From the NCBI RefSeq assembly GCF_022374895.2, contig NZ_CP092423.2:1612001-1676000 (forward strand): a DNA stretch of 64,000 bases, read 5' to 3'. The translations under genes were made by a program, and so were the position numbers. A model generated the notes under the pieces. That model was not told the DNA's origin, ran no database searches, and worked only from the letters and a program-made list of their open reading frames with translations. Positions 1 through 9,813 of this stretch are shown here, in pieces. The stretch is from Mycobacterium lentiflavum (GTDB lineage Bacteria > Actinomycetota > Actinomycetes > Mycobacteriales > Mycobacteriaceae). Numbering within the stretch: the first letter of the stretch is position 1; each line of letters opens with the position of its first letter.

Positions 1-349
1 CGTAGCCGGTCATGCGGGCGTAAACGAGACGAGGATTGAGCGGCTGCAGTGCGTCGGGGCCGATGCCCAGTCGTTCGGCCACGCCCGGTCGGTACACGTC
101 GACGAAGGCGTCAGCGTTGGCGACGAGCCGGTGAACGAGCTCACGGCCGCGGGAATCCTTGACGTCGACGGCGACGGACCGCTGGCTACGGCGAACCGTG
201 TAATCGATGGGCAGCGGACCGTCCACGCCAGCAAGAGCATCGACGCGGACGACGTCGGCGCCCAAGTCTCCCAACAACATCCCGCAGAACGGGGCCGGTC
301 CCAGGCCGCCCATCATCACGATGCGGACCCCGCGCAGCGGACCGCTCAC
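1..349 (-). CDS. CaiB/BaiF family CoA-transferase or alpha-methylacyl-CoA racemase, N-terminal part (runs off the window)
   Basis: Reading from a GTG at 349 gives 116 residues with the usual N-terminal pattern of CaiB/BaiF enzymes: LRGVRIVMMG, then GPAPFCGMLLGDLGADVVRVD, an R-S-Q-R-S-V-A-V-D segment, and LNPRLVYARMTGY at the edge. These enzymes either move CoA between acids or epimerise 2-methylacyl-CoA, and in mycobacteria many act in methyl-branched lipid or sterol side-chain breakdown. The catalytic Asp lies beyond the window, so racemase and transferase cannot be told apart. The start overlaps the stop of the upstream enoyl-CoA hydratase gene as GTGA, which indicates one operon with translational coupling. 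The family call is firm; the substrate is unknown. Confidence 0.85.
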   Translation of the reverse strand, partial: MSGPLRGVRIVMMGGLGPAPFCGMLLGDLGADVVRVDALAGVDGPLPIDYTVRRSQRSVAVDVKDSRGRELVHRLVANADAFVDVYRPGVAERLGIGPDALQPLNPRLVYARMTGY

Positions 350-1140
350 CGGGTCTGTCCCGAAGACCACTGTTGCCTGCGTGCGGCCGCTTCGTCGGTG
401 GCGTGCGAGATCACCTGATTGCGGTTCTCCAGTTCCAGCGCGGCGGAGAGGCTCGCGGCGTCGGTGTTGTGTTGCAACGCACGCTTGGTCAGCTGTACAC
501 CTAGCGGCGACAGGTCCGCGATCAGCGACGCCAACTCAACGCCACGGTCGGTCAGCCGGTCCGGCTCGACAAGCTCGCTGACCAGCCCGCGCCGATCCGC
601 TTCCGTCGCCGACACGGTGCGTCCGGTGAGCATCCAGTCGGCGGCCACACTGGTCCCAACGATGCGGGGCAGGTGGTAGCTCATGCCCATCTCGGCGCCG
701 GACAAGCCGAGCAGGATCGCGGCGTTGCCGAATGATGCTGTCGCCGAACAGATCCGGATGTCGGAGGCGAGGCACAGCGCGAACCCAGCGCCTACGCACG
801 GGCCGTTGACCGCAGCGATGACGGGCTGGGGCAGCGCACGCAGCCCCTTGGCCAGCGCGGCCATCCTCTCCTGAAAACGCATCCGGTCCAGCGCGGGTGC
901 GCTGGCCTCGAGCATGCCGGGGCCGAAATCGCGCATGTCGATGCCCGCGCAAAAGCCCCGGCCGGCGCCGGTCAGCACGATGGCGCGCGCTGTGCTGTCA
1001 CCACCCAAATCGCTTAACGTCTGCGTCAAGTCGGTTTGCATGGCCTCGTTGATCGCGTTGAGCCGCTCGGGTCGATTCAGCCGCAGGACGACGACGCCGT
1101 CGCGCGGCCGGTCGAGATCGAGCGTGCTCGGCTTAGTCAT
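346..1140 (-). CDS. Enoyl-CoA hydratase/isomerase (crotonase) family protein
   Basis: A 264-aa protein of normal crotonase length. Seen: the oxyanion-hole region [15 protein letters not shown] near residue 65, [19 protein letters not shown] around 105, and an active-site region with [15 protein letters not shown], where the Glu of GAEMG sits at a catalytic-acid position. It probably hydrates or isomerises an enoyl-CoA in beta-oxidation. I chose the ATG at 1140 (MTKPSTLD) because the longer reading adds 16 residues unlike the family and overlaps the thiolase gene. Only 7 bp separate it from the thiolase stop, and its own stop overlaps the CaiB gene by 4 bp, so thiolase, crotonase and CaiB form a minus-strand operon. 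Confidence 0.88.
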   Translation of the reverse strand: MTKPSTLDLDRPRDGVVVLRLNRPERLNAINEAMQTDLTQTLSDLGGDSTARAIVLTGAGRGFCAGIDMRDFGPGMLEASAPALDRMRFQERMAALAKGLRALPQPVIAAVNGPCVGAGFALCLASDIRICSATASFGNAAILLGLSGAEMGMSYHLPRIVGTSVAADWMLTGRTVSATEADRRGLVSELVEPDRLTDRGVELASLIADLSPLGVQLTKRALQHNTDAASLSAALELENRNQVISHATDEAAARRQQWSSGQTR

Positions 1141-1147
1141 ATCCGGG

Positions 1148-2404
1148 TCACACCCGCTCGACGATCGTCGCGGTGCCCATGCCGCCACCGGTACACATCG
1201 TCACCAATCCCGTTGTCAGGTCCCGACGTTCGAGTTCATCGAGGACGGTCCCGATCAACATCGCGCCCGTCGCACCGATCGGGTGGCCCAGGGCGATCGC
1301 GCCTCCGTTGACATTGACTCGGTCCGGATCGAGGTCGAGGTCGCGCATCGTCTTGAGTGGGACGGCGGCGAATGCTTCGTTGATCTCCCACAGGTCGATG
1401 TCCGCCACGGTCATGCCGGCGCGCTGCAGGCAACGTTGCGCGGCCGGCCCGGGTGCGGTGAGCATGATGATCGGTTCGCTGCCGATCGCGGCGGCGGCCC
1501 GGATCTGACCACGCGGCCTTACGCCGTTGGAGCGCGCCCAGGTCGGCGATCCGAGCAATACCGCTGCCGCGCCGTCGACCACCCCCGAGGAGTTTCCCGC
1601 GTGGTGAACATGGTCGACGTGGTCGATGCTGGGGTAGCGCTCCAGGCAGATCTCGTCGAATGTGCGGTGCTCACCGTCGACACCTGTCGCGCCCATCGTC
1701 GCGAACGCCGGCCGCAGCCGCGCCAGCGACTCAGGGGAGGTCCCGGGGCGCGGGTGCTCGTCGCGGGTGAATGGACCGTCGGGCGTCACGATTTCGACCA
1801 GGGACCGATCGAATCGTCCCTCGTCGATGGCGGCGGCAGCGCGGTTCTGGCTAAGTGCGGCGTAGGTGTCGACGACCTCGCGGGTGAAGCCCTCCAGGGT
1901 CGCGATGAGATCTGCCGAAATACCTTGCGGGACAGTCGGATACAGTGCGCGCAAGTCCGCGTTGTCGCCGTCGATCGTCGGCACTCCGGCCGTGACGTCC
2001 CAACGCGACATCGATTCGACTCCGCCGGCGATCACCAGATCGTCGGCGCCCGCGGCGATCGAGGACGCCGCGACGGTGACCGCCTGCTGGCCTGAACCGC
2101 AGAAGCGGTTCAGCGTCATCCCCGGCACGGTCTGCGGCCAGCCCGCCAACAGAACCGACAGGCGCGCGACGTCATCACCGTGATCACCGGACAGGATGCC
2201 GTTGCCGGCGATTACGTCATCGACGTTCGCGGGGTCGAAACCGGTGCGATTGACCAGGGCCGTCAGGCAGGTGGCGAACAGCGCCTGCGGATGTACGTTG
2301 TGCAGTCCGCCGTCGGGGCGGCCCCGCCCGCGCGGCGTGCGTACCGCGTCGAGAATCCAGGCGTCGATGTTGGGCTCCGATCGTTGGGCGAGGGGTTCCG
2401 ATAC
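1148..2404 (-). CDS. Acetyl-CoA acetyltransferase (thiolase), start codon unresolved
   Basis: Thiolase with all three active-site regions: the acyl-accepting Cys in [12 protein letters not shown], the His in [16 protein letters not shown], and the C-terminal Cys in [10 protein letters not shown]. It probably cleaves 3-ketoacyl-CoA in the pathway shared with the neighbouring crotonase and CaiB genes. The N-terminal family sequence ([18 protein letters not shown]) is intact upstream of the first TTG at 2149, but no ATG, GTG or TTG lies between it and the in-frame TAA at 2416-2414. The given 5' end is a GTA at 2404, placed 6 nt after an AAGGA and followed by [11 protein letters not shown] rare start codon, a sequencing error or a point mutation are all possible. 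About 418 aa from that point fits the family. Confidence 0.8.
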   Translation of the reverse strand, partial: VSEPLAQRSEPNIDAWILDAVRTPRGRGRPDGGLHNVHPQALFATCLTALVNRTGFDPANVDDVIAGNGILSGDHGDDVARLSVLLAGWPQTVPGMTLNRFCGSGQQAVTVAASSIAAGADDLVIAGGVESMSRWDVTAGVPTIDGDNADLRALYPTVPQGISADLIATLEGFTREVVDTYAALSQNRAAAAIDEGRFDRSLVEIVTPDGPFTRDEHPRPGTSPESLARLRPAFATMGATGVDGEHRTFDEICLERYPSIDHVDHVHHAGNSSGVVDGAAAVLLGSPTWARSNGVRPRGQIRAAAAIGSEPIIMLTAPGPAAQRCLQRAGMTVADIDLWEINEAFAAVPLKTMRDLDLDPDRVNVNGGAIALGHPIGATGAMLIGTVLDELERRDLTTGLVTMCTGGGMGTATIVERV

Positions 2405-2522
2405 GGCGGATCCTTAGCGATCGTAATCCGTCTCTCGACTTTGGAGAATAACCCTCTCCAAAATAGCGAAGCCATTCTCGGAACATGTCGGCGATCACTA
2501 TCGTCGGCGTTGACGCGCGCCT

Positions 2523-3350
2523 TCAATCGAAGTTGGTGCCGCTGGTCAGTTGCTCCCATTTCGCGATCTCGCTGGCGCGGGCGTCTGCCGTGTAGCGGTA
2601 GAACGCGAGCGCGTCGGGACCCAGGAGCAGGAATGCGGGTGGCTCGCTTGATTCGACGGCGGTAACGATCGCCGCGCCGGCTTTGGCGGGATCGCCGGCC
2701 TGAGTGCCGTCCATCGTGTCGTTTTCCTTGCGACGCTGCCCGGCGGTCCCTGCGTAGTCGTCGATGACAGTGGCCGACTGGACCAGCGAGCGTCCGGCGA
2801 AGTCGGTGCGAAATGCGCCCGGCTCGACGACCGTCACCGAAATGCCCAGTGGGGCCAACTCGCCGCGGAGCGCGCCACTCATCCCCTCGAGCGCTGCTTT
2901 CGCGGCGGCGTAGTAGCCGGACCCCACCGGCGTCAATTGAGCACCGATCGAGGAGATGTTCACGATCGCGCCGCTGCGGCGCGACCGCATACCGGGCAGG
3001 ACCGCCTTGATCATCGCGACGGCGCCGAAGAAGTGCGTCTCGAACAGGGTCCGGACTTCGTCGTCGTCGCCTTCTTCGACCGCGGCGCGATAGCCGTAGC
3101 CGGCGTTGTTGACGAGCACATCGACGCCGCCGAATCGCTCTCGCGCCTGCCGTACGGCCGCGTCGATCTGGCCCTGCTTGGTGACGTCGAGTGCGACGGG
3201 CAGCACTCTCTCGGGCGCGATGTCCGCCAAGTCGGCGACCTTTGCGGCATCGCGTGCGGTGACGACGGCATGGTGGCCGGTTTCGATGACAGCTTCGGCG
3301 AGCGCTCGGCCGAGTCCGGTTGAGCAGCCGGTGATGAGCCAGGTGGGCAT
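2523..3350 (-). CDS. Short-chain dehydrogenase/reductase (classical SDR)
   Basis: A 275-aa SDR that should use NAD(P)H to oxidise an alcohol or reduce a carbonyl. Visible: the nucleotide-binding TGCSTGLG at residues 8-15, the structural NNAG near 88, the catalytic Ser region NISSIG and the Tyr-Lys pair in YYAAAK. The ATG at 3350 is preceded by AGAGGA at a good distance, so the longer reading with 12 more residues was set aside. It faces the same way as the thiolase operon, but a gap of about 118 bp suggests its own transcript. The substrate is unknown. Confidence 0.85.
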   Translation of the reverse strand: MPTWLITGCSTGLGRALAEAVIETGHHAVVTARDAAKVADLADIAPERVLPVALDVTKQGQIDAAVRQARERFGGVDVLVNNAGYGYRAAVEEGDDDEVRTLFETHFFGAVAMIKAVLPGMRSRRSGAIVNISSIGAQLTPVGSGYYAAAKAALEGMSGALRGELAPLGISVTVVEPGAFRTDFAGRSLVQSATVIDDYAGTAGQRRKENDTMDGTQAGDPAKAGAAIVTAVESSEPPAFLLLGPDALAFYRYTADARASEIAKWEQLTSGTNFD

Positions 3351-3404
3351 GGGCGGTCCTCTTCGGTGTCGTGGGGCAATCAGCACCGCTAGCGGCTATG
3401 ACGG

Positions 3405-4922
3405 CTAGGCGGAGTCGCACCGCTCCAGGCGGAACGTGCGCACGAAGCCGCCCGGTTGCGTCGTGAGCGTCACCTCCACGGCGCCGCTGGGCGCGACGAC
3501 GTAACGCTCCTCGACATCCGGGCCATCCGTCCATCGGCCGACCGGCTGGCGCCCAAGATCGTCGCGGTCGTAGAGCGCGGGGTCGAAGGGAAAGAGAACG
3601 GGATCGTAGGGCGTCACGTCGCCGTCGGGGCGGCCGTTGACCAGCCGGCTGCACTCCACGAAGCGGAAGTGCCCGATGTTGTGCGCTGCCCGATAGGTCC
3701 GACGGACGATCAGCGGCGTCTCGCCGTCGGCGGGCAGTGAGACGTCTTTGCCCACGATCGGATCGAAGACGACGCCGGCGCCGGCTTCGGCCTCGCGGAA
3801 CACCCCGAAGTGTCGCGAAAAGCGTTCCGACAACGCAAAACCCGACTCTTTGTCCAGGAACACGGCAAGACCGATGGCCGTGGCGGCGAACGGATGAGGG
3901 GAGCGTTTCACTCGCTTCTCGCCGAAGGTGCTGCGCAGCATCCGGGAGATCAGCGGAAAGCCGCCGGCCCCGCCCACCACGTAGATGCCGGCAACCTCTG
4001 ACCACGCCACGTCCCCGCTGCCGTCGTGCAGGATGCGGTTGAGCAGATCGATCGTGGGTTTGACGAGCGGCGCACATGCCGAGTAGACGTCATCGATGCC
4101 ACACGAAAACGGCGCCCGGTCGGCCCCGTCATTGATCCCGGACAGGTCGACCAGGAAGCGCCGCGTCTGCGGCCCCACGGCCTCCTTGCGAACCGCACAC
4201 TCCTCACGGAGCAGGGCGAGCGCGGCGGAGTCCACCTCGAACAGTTTCGCGCGGTCGCTGACGAGTCGCACAATCGCCTCGTCGAAATCGTCACCGCCGA
4301 GCCGCTGGATGCCCTCGCTGATCACGACCTCGTTGGAGTGCCCGGTCATTTTGAGCAGTGACGCGTCGAAGGTGCCGCCGCCGAGGTCGTAGATGAGGAC
4401 GTATTCGCGTTTGGCGGTGATGGTGGAGCGGTATCGGTGCGCGTATTCGAGGCTGGCTGCGGACGGCTCGTTCAGCAGTGCGACGACGTGAAAACCCGCC
4501 GCTACGAAGGCATCCAGTGTCAGCAGGCGCTGGGCACTGGATGCGTTGGCGGGCACGCTGATGGCCGCCTCGATGGTGTCAGCCGGAGTCAGGCTGCCAT
4601 TCGAGCGCTGCAGCAGATCGTTCTTGAGCTGGGCCAAAAATCCGGTGAGCAAGTCGGTCAACCGGTAGCTACGGCCGGCCAGCGTCACCTCGGTCTGGGG
4701 TCCGGCATCGTTGAGCAGGCGTTTGATCGACCGAAGCACCGACCATTCCGGATCGTGGCGAACGGCCGCGGCGTCCACTCCGTAGCGCAGTTCTCCGGCC
4801 GCGTTGGCGGCGATGAGCGACGGCCAGGCATCGACGCCATCGAACGAGACGACCGGGTAGTTACCCCGGTCGACGAGCGCGACGACAGTGTGGGTGGTGC
4901 CGAAGTCGATACCGACTCTCAT
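3405..4922 (-). CDS. Hsp70/DnaK-like ATPase, short form
   Basis: A 505-aa protein with the actin/Hsp70 ATPase fold. It starts with phosphate-1 motif GIDFGTTHTVV, has NEPSAASLEYA near residue 160, phosphate-2 motif YDLGGGTFDASLLK, and the adenosine motif GGAGGFPLISRML near 315. After about residue 350 the sequence does not look like a DnaK substrate-binding domain with its lid, and the protein is about 110 residues shorter than DnaK. It belongs to the stand-alone Hsp70-family proteins of actinobacteria, whose clients are unknown. The ATG at 4922 (MRVGID) fits better than one at 4931. There is no grpE or dnaJ nearby, so a specialised role rather than general chaperoning is likely. Confidence 0.8.
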   Translation of the reverse strand: MRVGIDFGTTHTVVALVDRGNYPVVSFDGVDAWPSLIAANAAGELRYGVDAAAVRHDPEWSVLRSIKRLLNDAGPQTEVTLAGRSYRLTDLLTGFLAQLKNDLLQRSNGSLTPADTIEAAISVPANASSAQRLLTLDAFVAAGFHVVALLNEPSAASLEYAHRYRSTITAKREYVLIYDLGGGTFDASLLKMTGHSNEVVISEGIQRLGGDDFDEAIVRLVSDRAKLFEVDSAALALLREECAVRKEAVGPQTRRFLVDLSGINDGADRAPFSCGIDDVYSACAPLVKPTIDLLNRILHDGSGDVAWSEVAGIYVVGGAGGFPLISRMLRSTFGEKRVKRSPHPFAATAIGLAVFLDKESGFALSERFSRHFGVFREAEAGAGVVFDPIVGKDVSLPADGETPLIVRRTYRAAHNIGHFRFVECSRLVNGRPDGDVTPYDPVLFPFDPALYDRDDLGRQPVGRWTDGPDVEERYVVAPSGAVEVTLTTQPGGFVRTFRLERCDSA

Positions 4923-4965
4923 TCCGCACAATCTTAGGGCGGTGCAGCGAAATTCGGGACCTTGA

Positions 4966-7227
4966 TTATCCGGCGTGGCGCTCGCCGGTCGCCACTGTCC
5001 GCGGTGCTTGCCACTGCTGTTGCACCTCCCGCTCCGCGGGCGTGGCGATCAGGCCCGAGGGTGCGAACATCTTCGACGGGACCGGATCATCTTCGGTCAA
5101 CGGCCGCCCGCCGCCGCGAATTGCGTTGAGCGCGGCCGCAATTCCGATGACCAACACGATGATCACCACGGCCGCGAAAAGAATCGACAGGGTGCCCTGG
5201 ATGAAGGTGTTCCTGACGACTTCGTCGATCTGATGGGCATTCTTGGCCGAGCCGAAGGTGGTCTTGCCCGCGTCCTTGGCGGCCAGGTACTGGAAATGTT
5301 GAGCCCAGTAGCCGATCGCCGGGTCCGCCGAGAAGATCTTCTGCCACGACGCGGTCAGCGTGACCGTCAAATCCCACAGCAGCGGGGCACCCGGGATCCA
5401 CGCCCAGATCAGCAAGCCCTTCTTAATGACGATCACGGTGATGACGGTGAGTGCGATCGCCGCGAGCAGCTGGTTGGCGATACCGAACAGCGGGAACAGT
5501 GTGTTGATGCCGCCGAGGGGATCGGTCACGCCCATCAGCAGGATGCCGCCCCAACCCGCGGCGACGGCAACACTGCAACCCCATACGCCCGGGCGCCAGC
5601 TCGGATTCTGCAGCTTGGAAAGCGGACCACCCAGGTTGCCCAGCGCATCGGACAACATGAATCGCGCGACCCGGGTGCCCGCGTCGACGGCCGTCAGGAT
5701 GAACAGCGCCTCGAACATGATCGCGAAGTGGTACCAGAACGACTTGAGGCCGGCACCGCCGAACACCCGTTGCAAGATCTCCGACATGCCCACTGCCAGT
5801 GTCGGGGCTCCGCCGGTGCGCGACACGATCGATTTTTCGCCGACACCGGCGGCGGCCTGGTTCAGCTGGTCGGCCGTCGCCGAGGGCCCCGACAATCCGA
5901 GCCCGTTGACGTAGTGCGCGGCCGTGGCGGCGGTGCCGCCGGTTTGCGCGGTCGGGGCGTTGAGGGCGAAGTACAGATGCTGGTCCAGGATTGACGCACT
6001 GATCAGCGCCATGATGGCGACGAACGATTCGGTGAGCATCCCGCCGTAGCCGATGAAGCGCATCTGGCTTTCCTTCTCCAGCAGCTTCGGTGTGGTCCCC
6101 GACGAAATCAGCGCGTGAAATCCGGATAGCGCGCCGCACGCGATGGTGATGAACAAGAACGGGAATAGCGCGCCGGGGAACACCGGGCCGTCGCCGCTGG
6201 ATGCGAACCGCGAGACCGCGGGGGCTTGCATGAGTGGGTGTGCGATGAAGATGCCGACGGCCAGCAAGGCGATGGCGCCGACCTTCATGAAGGTCGACAG
6301 GTAATCGCGTGGAGCGAGCAACAACCACACCGGTAGCACCGACGCCACGAAGCCGTAGCCGATGATCAACCAGGAGACGGTGACCGCGGACAGAGTGAAC
6401 CAGGATGCGCCCCACGAGGTTTCGCTGACCCAGTTACCCGAAGCGACGGCGGCCATCAGCAGCACGAAGCCGATTACCGACACCTCGGCCACCCGGCCCG
6501 GGCGCAGGAACCGCAGATAGCAGCCCATGAAGAGGGCGATTGGGATGGTCATCGCTATCGAGAACACGCCCCACGGACTCTGGGCCAGACCCCGAACCAC
6601 CACCAGCGCCAGCACCGCGATGATGATCACCATGATGACGAACGCGCCGACCAGCGCGGCGGCGCCACCGGCCGCACCGAGTTCGTCGCGGGCCATCTGG
6701 CCCAGGGACCGGCCCCGGCGCCGGGTCGAGATCCACAGCACCAAGTAGTCCTGGACGGCGCCGGCGAACACCGCGCCGAGAATGATCCAGATGCTGCAGG
6801 GTAAGTAGCCCATCTGGGTGGCAAGCACCGGACCCACAAGTGGTCCCGCTCCGGCGATCGCGGCGAAATGGTGGCCGAACAGCACCCGACGGTCGGTCGG
6901 CACGTAGTCGGCGCCGTCGTCGAAAATCTCGGCGGGTGTGGCGTGGTCGTCGCGGGGGCGGACGATCTTCATTTCGATCAACCGCGCATAGAAGCGGAAC
7001 CCGATGATGTAGGTGCAGATCGCCGCGACCACGATCCAGACGGCGTTGACTGTCTCGCCGCGTGCGAACGCGATGAGGGCCCAGGCGACGGTACCGATCA
7101 CCGCGATGATCCCGAAGACGATTTTGTGCCGAAGGCTGATGGGGGAGCGGTCGATGATGGCGACGGGCGGCAAGTCATCGTCGGTGCGGATATAGCTGAC
7201 ATCTTTGTCGTGCACAGTCACGGTCAA
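4966..7227 (-). CDS. cstA: Carbon starvation protein CstA (peptide/pyruvate transporter family)
   Basis: A 753-aa, very hydrophobic membrane protein with many predicted helices. Family signatures are the N-terminal GFRFYARLIE, DGADYVPTDRRVLFGHHFAAIAGAGPLVGP in two pieces, and GALSGFHALISSGTTPK near residue 370, as in CstA. The family takes up peptides or pyruvate, mainly when carbon is short. It sits just after ligB, as recalled in M. tuberculosis (Rv3063 beside Rv3062), which supports orthology. The start at 7227 gives a 45-residue cytoplasmic leader before the first helix. Confidence 0.93.
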   Translation of the reverse strand: MTVTVHDKDVSYIRTDDDLPPVAIIDRSPISLRHKIVFGIIAVIGTVAWALIAFARGETVNAVWIVVAAICTYIIGFRFYARLIEMKIVRPRDDHATPAEIFDDGADYVPTDRRVLFGHHFAAIAGAGPLVGPVLATQMGYLPCSIWIILGAVFAGAVQDYLVLWISTRRRGRSLGQMARDELGAAGGAAALVGAFVIMVIIIAVLALVVVRGLAQSPWGVFSIAMTIPIALFMGCYLRFLRPGRVAEVSVIGFVLLMAAVASGNWVSETSWGASWFTLSAVTVSWLIIGYGFVASVLPVWLLLAPRDYLSTFMKVGAIALLAVGIFIAHPLMQAPAVSRFASSGDGPVFPGALFPFLFITIACGALSGFHALISSGTTPKLLEKESQMRFIGYGGMLTESFVAIMALISASILDQHLYFALNAPTAQTGGTAATAAHYVNGLGLSGPSATADQLNQAAAGVGEKSIVSRTGGAPTLAVGMSEILQRVFGGAGLKSFWYHFAIMFEALFILTAVDAGTRVARFMLSDALGNLGGPLSKLQNPSWRPGVWGCSVAVAAGWGGILLMGVTDPLGGINTLFPLFGIANQLLAAIALTVITVIVIKKGLLIWAWIPGAPLLWDLTVTLTASWQKIFSADPAIGYWAQHFQYLAAKDAGKTTFGSAKNAHQIDEVVRNTFIQGTLSILFAAVVIIVLVIGIAAALNAIRGGGRPLTEDDPVPSKMFAPSGLIATPAEREVQQQWQAPRTVATGERHAG

Positions 7228-7263
7228 ACCCTACGACGACGCGCGCCGCGTCGCCCGGCCGAA

Positions 7264-8805
7264 TTAGTACAGCGCACGGACGTTGTCGATGGTGTCGGCC
7301 TCGGCCGGACTCTTGTCGTCGCGGTAGCGCACCACCCGGGCAAACCGCAGCGCCAGACCGCCCGGGTAGCGTGTCGAGCGCTGCACGCCGTCGAGCGCGA
7401 TTTCGACGACTTGCTCGGGACGCAATGCGACGACATAGCCGTCCATCGATCCGACCGCAAGCTCGCTGAACCGCGCCGTCTGCCAGTCCAGCATGGCGTC
7501 GGTCATGCCCTTGAAAGTCTTTCCCACCATGATGAATTCGCCGGTTGTCGAATCGCGGGCACCCAGATGGATGTTGGACAGTTTGCCGCTTCGGCGTCCC
7601 GAACCCCATTCGACGGCCAGCACCACCAGGTCGAGGGTGTGAACCGGCTTGACCTTGAGCCAGCCCGCCCCGCGACGCCCGGCCAGGTAGGGCGCGCCCG
7701 GCGCCTTCGCCATCACACCTTCGTGCCCGGCGGCCAGCGTCGCCTCCAGGAAGGCCGCGGCGGCATCGGCGTCGGAGGTAAACAGCCGGTCGACCCGCTG
7801 CTCGTCCGGCACCAGCGCGTCCAGGGCGGCCAGCCGTTCGGCGGTCGGTGCGTCGAGCAGATCGACGCCGTCGCGGTGCAGGATGTCGAAGAAGAACACC
7901 GAAAGTGGTTGCGCTGCCTGGGCTCCCGCTTGTTTCGAGGCCACGTCGACCGATCGGCCGAACCGCGAGGCGGTGACCTGAAAGCGGTGCGGCCGATTAT
8001 CCGGCCGCAGCGCGATCGCCTCACCATCGGCGATCAGGTCGGTGACGGGCAGCGCGAGCGTCGCCTCCACCACCTCGGGCAGCCGGGCGGTGACGTCGTC
8101 GAGGCTTCGCGTGTAGACCGTGACCGTGTCCCCGGCGCGATGGATCTGCACCCGCGCGCCGTCCAGCTTCGCCTCGAAAATCGTTGTGCCGCCGTGACGT
8201 TCGAGCGCATCGGCCACGCTGGTCGCGGTCTGTGCGAGCATCGGGCCGACCGGTTGGCCCACTCGCAGGGTGAATGCCTGCAGCGCGACCGCCCCGCCGG
8301 ACAGGGCGGCCGCCGCCGCCGCGGGCAGATCGCCGCCCAGCATCGCCGCGCGCTGCACCGCGGCAGCCGGGATGTCGGCGGCCCTGGCGACTGCGTCGGC
8401 CATGATTCCGACCAGTGCCCCCTGGCGCAGTTCGCCCGTTAGCAGCCGCACCAGAAACGTCTGCTCGGATTCGGTCGCGGCGGCGAACAGCGTGGTGAGC
8501 AGTTGGGCGCGGCGCGCCTGCGATCCCTTACCCGAGACGGCGCCGATCTCGGTGAAGGTGGCGTGCACGCCGGTCACGGTGAGCTGCGCCTCGGCCGCCG
8601 CCGCCGGTCGCGACCGCAACGATGCCCGGCCCACCCCGATCTGACGCTGTGGGAGCTCGCCGGAGAGCCACGACACTACGATCGCTACCAGTTGGGGGTC
8701 CGGCGCGGCGCGGGTCAGCAGCTCGGCGAGGCGCGCGACCTTGGTCAGCCGGGACGACGTGGCGCCGACCTCAACCGACGTGGCTACCACCTCGAGAAGG
8801 AGCAC
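7264..8805 (-). CDS. ligB: ATP-dependent DNA ligase LigB
   Basis: A 513-aa ATP-dependent ligase. The adenylated Lys lies in [12 protein letters not shown] (motif I) near residue 210, followed by [14 protein letters not shown] (motif Ia), DGEAIAL (III), FFFDILH (IIIa), EGVMAK (IV) and WLKVKP (V). It joins DNA nicks using ATP, besides the NAD-dependent LigA. I chose the GTG at 8805 ([10 protein letters not shown]) because it matches the remembered start of the M. tuberculosis protein (MLLHDVAITS); a longer reading from 8835 exists. It is followed after 36 bp by cstA on the same strand. Confidence 0.93.
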   Translation of the reverse strand: MLLLEVVATSVEVGATSSRLTKVARLAELLTRAAPDPQLVAIVVSWLSGELPQRQIGVGRASLRSRPAAAAEAQLTVTGVHATFTEIGAVSGKGSQARRAQLLTTLFAAATESEQTFLVRLLTGELRQGALVGIMADAVARAADIPAAAVQRAAMLGGDLPAAAAAALSGGAVALQAFTLRVGQPVGPMLAQTATSVADALERHGGTTIFEAKLDGARVQIHRAGDTVTVYTRSLDDVTARLPEVVEATLALPVTDLIADGEAIALRPDNRPHRFQVTASRFGRSVDVASKQAGAQAAQPLSVFFFDILHRDGVDLLDAPTAERLAALDALVPDEQRVDRLFTSDADAAAAFLEATLAAGHEGVMAKAPGAPYLAGRRGAGWLKVKPVHTLDLVVLAVEWGSGRRSGKLSNIHLGARDSTTGEFIMVGKTFKGMTDAMLDWQTARFSELAVGSMDGYVVALRPEQVVEIALDGVQRSTRYPGGLALRFARVVRYRDDKSPAEADTIDNVRALY

Positions 8806-8866
8806 GATCGCCAGCTTGACATGGCTCGGTGACAACGCGGCAGGGCGGACACGCTAGCGTTCCTAC

Positions 8867-8876
8867 GTAACGTTAC
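8867..8876. promoter_or_regulatory. Perfect palindrome upstream of the SDR gene
   Basis: GTAACGTTAC is a perfect 10-bp palindrome in the intergenic gap between the divergent ligB and the SDR gene, 41 bp before the SDR start. It may be an operator for a local regulator. It is short, so chance occurrence is possible. Confidence 0.3.
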
Positions 8877-8917
8877 AGATTGCACAGGATCTGACAACCC
8901 AAAAAGGAGACGTCCGG

Positions 8918-9676
8918 ATGGAGATCAATGGGAAGAAGGCCGTCGTCATCGGCGGTGCGTCGGGGATGGGTCGGGCCACGGCCGAACTGTTCGCGGAGCG
9001 TGGTGCGGATGTCGCCATCTTCGACCGCGAGGGTTCCGACGGTAAAGCGGTGGCCGAGGGCATCAGCGGCGCGTTCTACCCGGTCGACGTCACCGACTTC
9101 ACCGGCACCGAGGAGACCTTGCAGACCGCGGTCGACAAGCTGGGCGGCCTGCATGTCGTGGTCACCACGGCCGGCGGCGGCATCGCCAAGCGCACGCTGA
9201 CCAAGTCCGGCCCCCACGACCTCGAATCCTTCCAATCGGTTATCGATCTCAACCTGATCGCCACCTTCAACATCAGCCGGCTGGCCGCCGCGCACATGGC
9301 CAAGAACGAGCCCGAAGACGAGGAACGCGGCGTCATCATCAATACCGCTTCGATCGCCGCTTTCGAGGGCCAGATCGGGCAGGTCGCCTACACCGCGGCC
9401 AAGGCGGCGATCGCCGGCATGTGTCTGACGATGGCTCGCGACCTGGGCTCGATGGGAATCCGGGCGCTGGCGATCGCGCCGAGCCTGTTCCTGACCGGCC
9501 TGACGTCGATGGTGCCCGACGAGATGGCGGCGACGCTGACCCGCGACGCGGCCTTCCCAAAGCGGATGGGCCGGCCCGAGGAGTACGCCAAGCTGGCGTT
9601 GGCCATCGTCGACAACCCGATGCTCAACGGCCAGTGCCTGCGCCTGGACGCGGGACAGCGCTTCGCACCCAAGTAG
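8918..9676 (+). CDS. Short-chain dehydrogenase, 3-hydroxyacyl-CoA dehydrogenase type (HSD17B10-like)
   Basis: A 252-aa classical SDR. Cofactor motif GGASGMG at residues 12-18, acidic residue after the second strand (FDREG), catalytic Ser in INTASIAAFEGQIGQ, and YTAAKAAIAG for Tyr/Lys. The C-terminus with NGQCLRLDAGQRF resembles type-2 3-hydroxyacyl-CoA dehydrogenases, so reversible NAD-linked oxidation of a 3-hydroxyacyl-CoA is likely. AAGGAGA lies about 10 nt before the ATG. It precedes the acyl-CoA dehydrogenase gene but is separated from it by a strong hairpin, so the two are probably transcribed apart. Confidence 0.87.
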   Translation: MEINGKKAVVIGGASGMGRATAELFAERGADVAIFDREGSDGKAVAEGISGAFYPVDVTDFTGTEETLQTAVDKLGGLHVVVTTAGGGIAKRTLTKSGPHDLESFQSVIDLNLIATFNISRLAAAHMAKNEPEDEERGVIINTASIAAFEGQIGQVAYTAAKAAIAGMCLTMARDLGSMGIRALAIAPSLFLTGLTSMVPDEMAATLTRDAAFPKRMGRPEEYAKLALAIVDNPMLNGQCLRLDAGQRFAPK

Positions 9677-9711
9677 CGACCCCACGCTGGGGGCCTGTTA
9701 GCAGCCCGAGC

Positions 9712-9727
9712 GCAATAAGTACACTCT
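9712..9727 (+). promoter_or_regulatory. Promoter/operator-like motif before the terminator and fadE gene
   Basis: GCAATAAGTACACTCT closely matches the sequence in the divergent gap at 12346-12362 (GCAATACAGTACACTCT). TACACT fits the mycobacterial -10 pattern TANNNT. It could be the fadE promoter, with a shared regulator site, although a hairpin lies between it and fadE. Confidence 0.35.
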
Positions 9728-9730
9728 TTA

Positions 9731-9769
9731 GTCAGCCGCCCCGCTCCCCCTCGGAGCGGGGCGGCTGAC
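9731..9769. terminator. Perfect 17-bp stem, 5-nt loop hairpin
   Basis: GTCAGCCGCCCCGCTCC is followed by CCCTC and the exact reverse complement. No U-tract follows, as is common for mycobacterial terminators. It lies 55 bp after the SDR stop and 44 bp before fadE, and could stop SDR transcription or shape the fadE leader. Confidence 0.7.
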
Positions 9770-9813
9770 CACCCGCTACGCCGCGGGACGGGTACTGGCG
9801 CGAGGAGGCCCCC

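Noticed and set aside
2263..4077. A 604-codon open frame on the minus strand
   Set aside because: It runs across the thiolase N-terminus, the SDR and part of the Hsp70-like gene in the wrong frame and is Arg/Pro-rich without family motifs; a GC-bias shadow.
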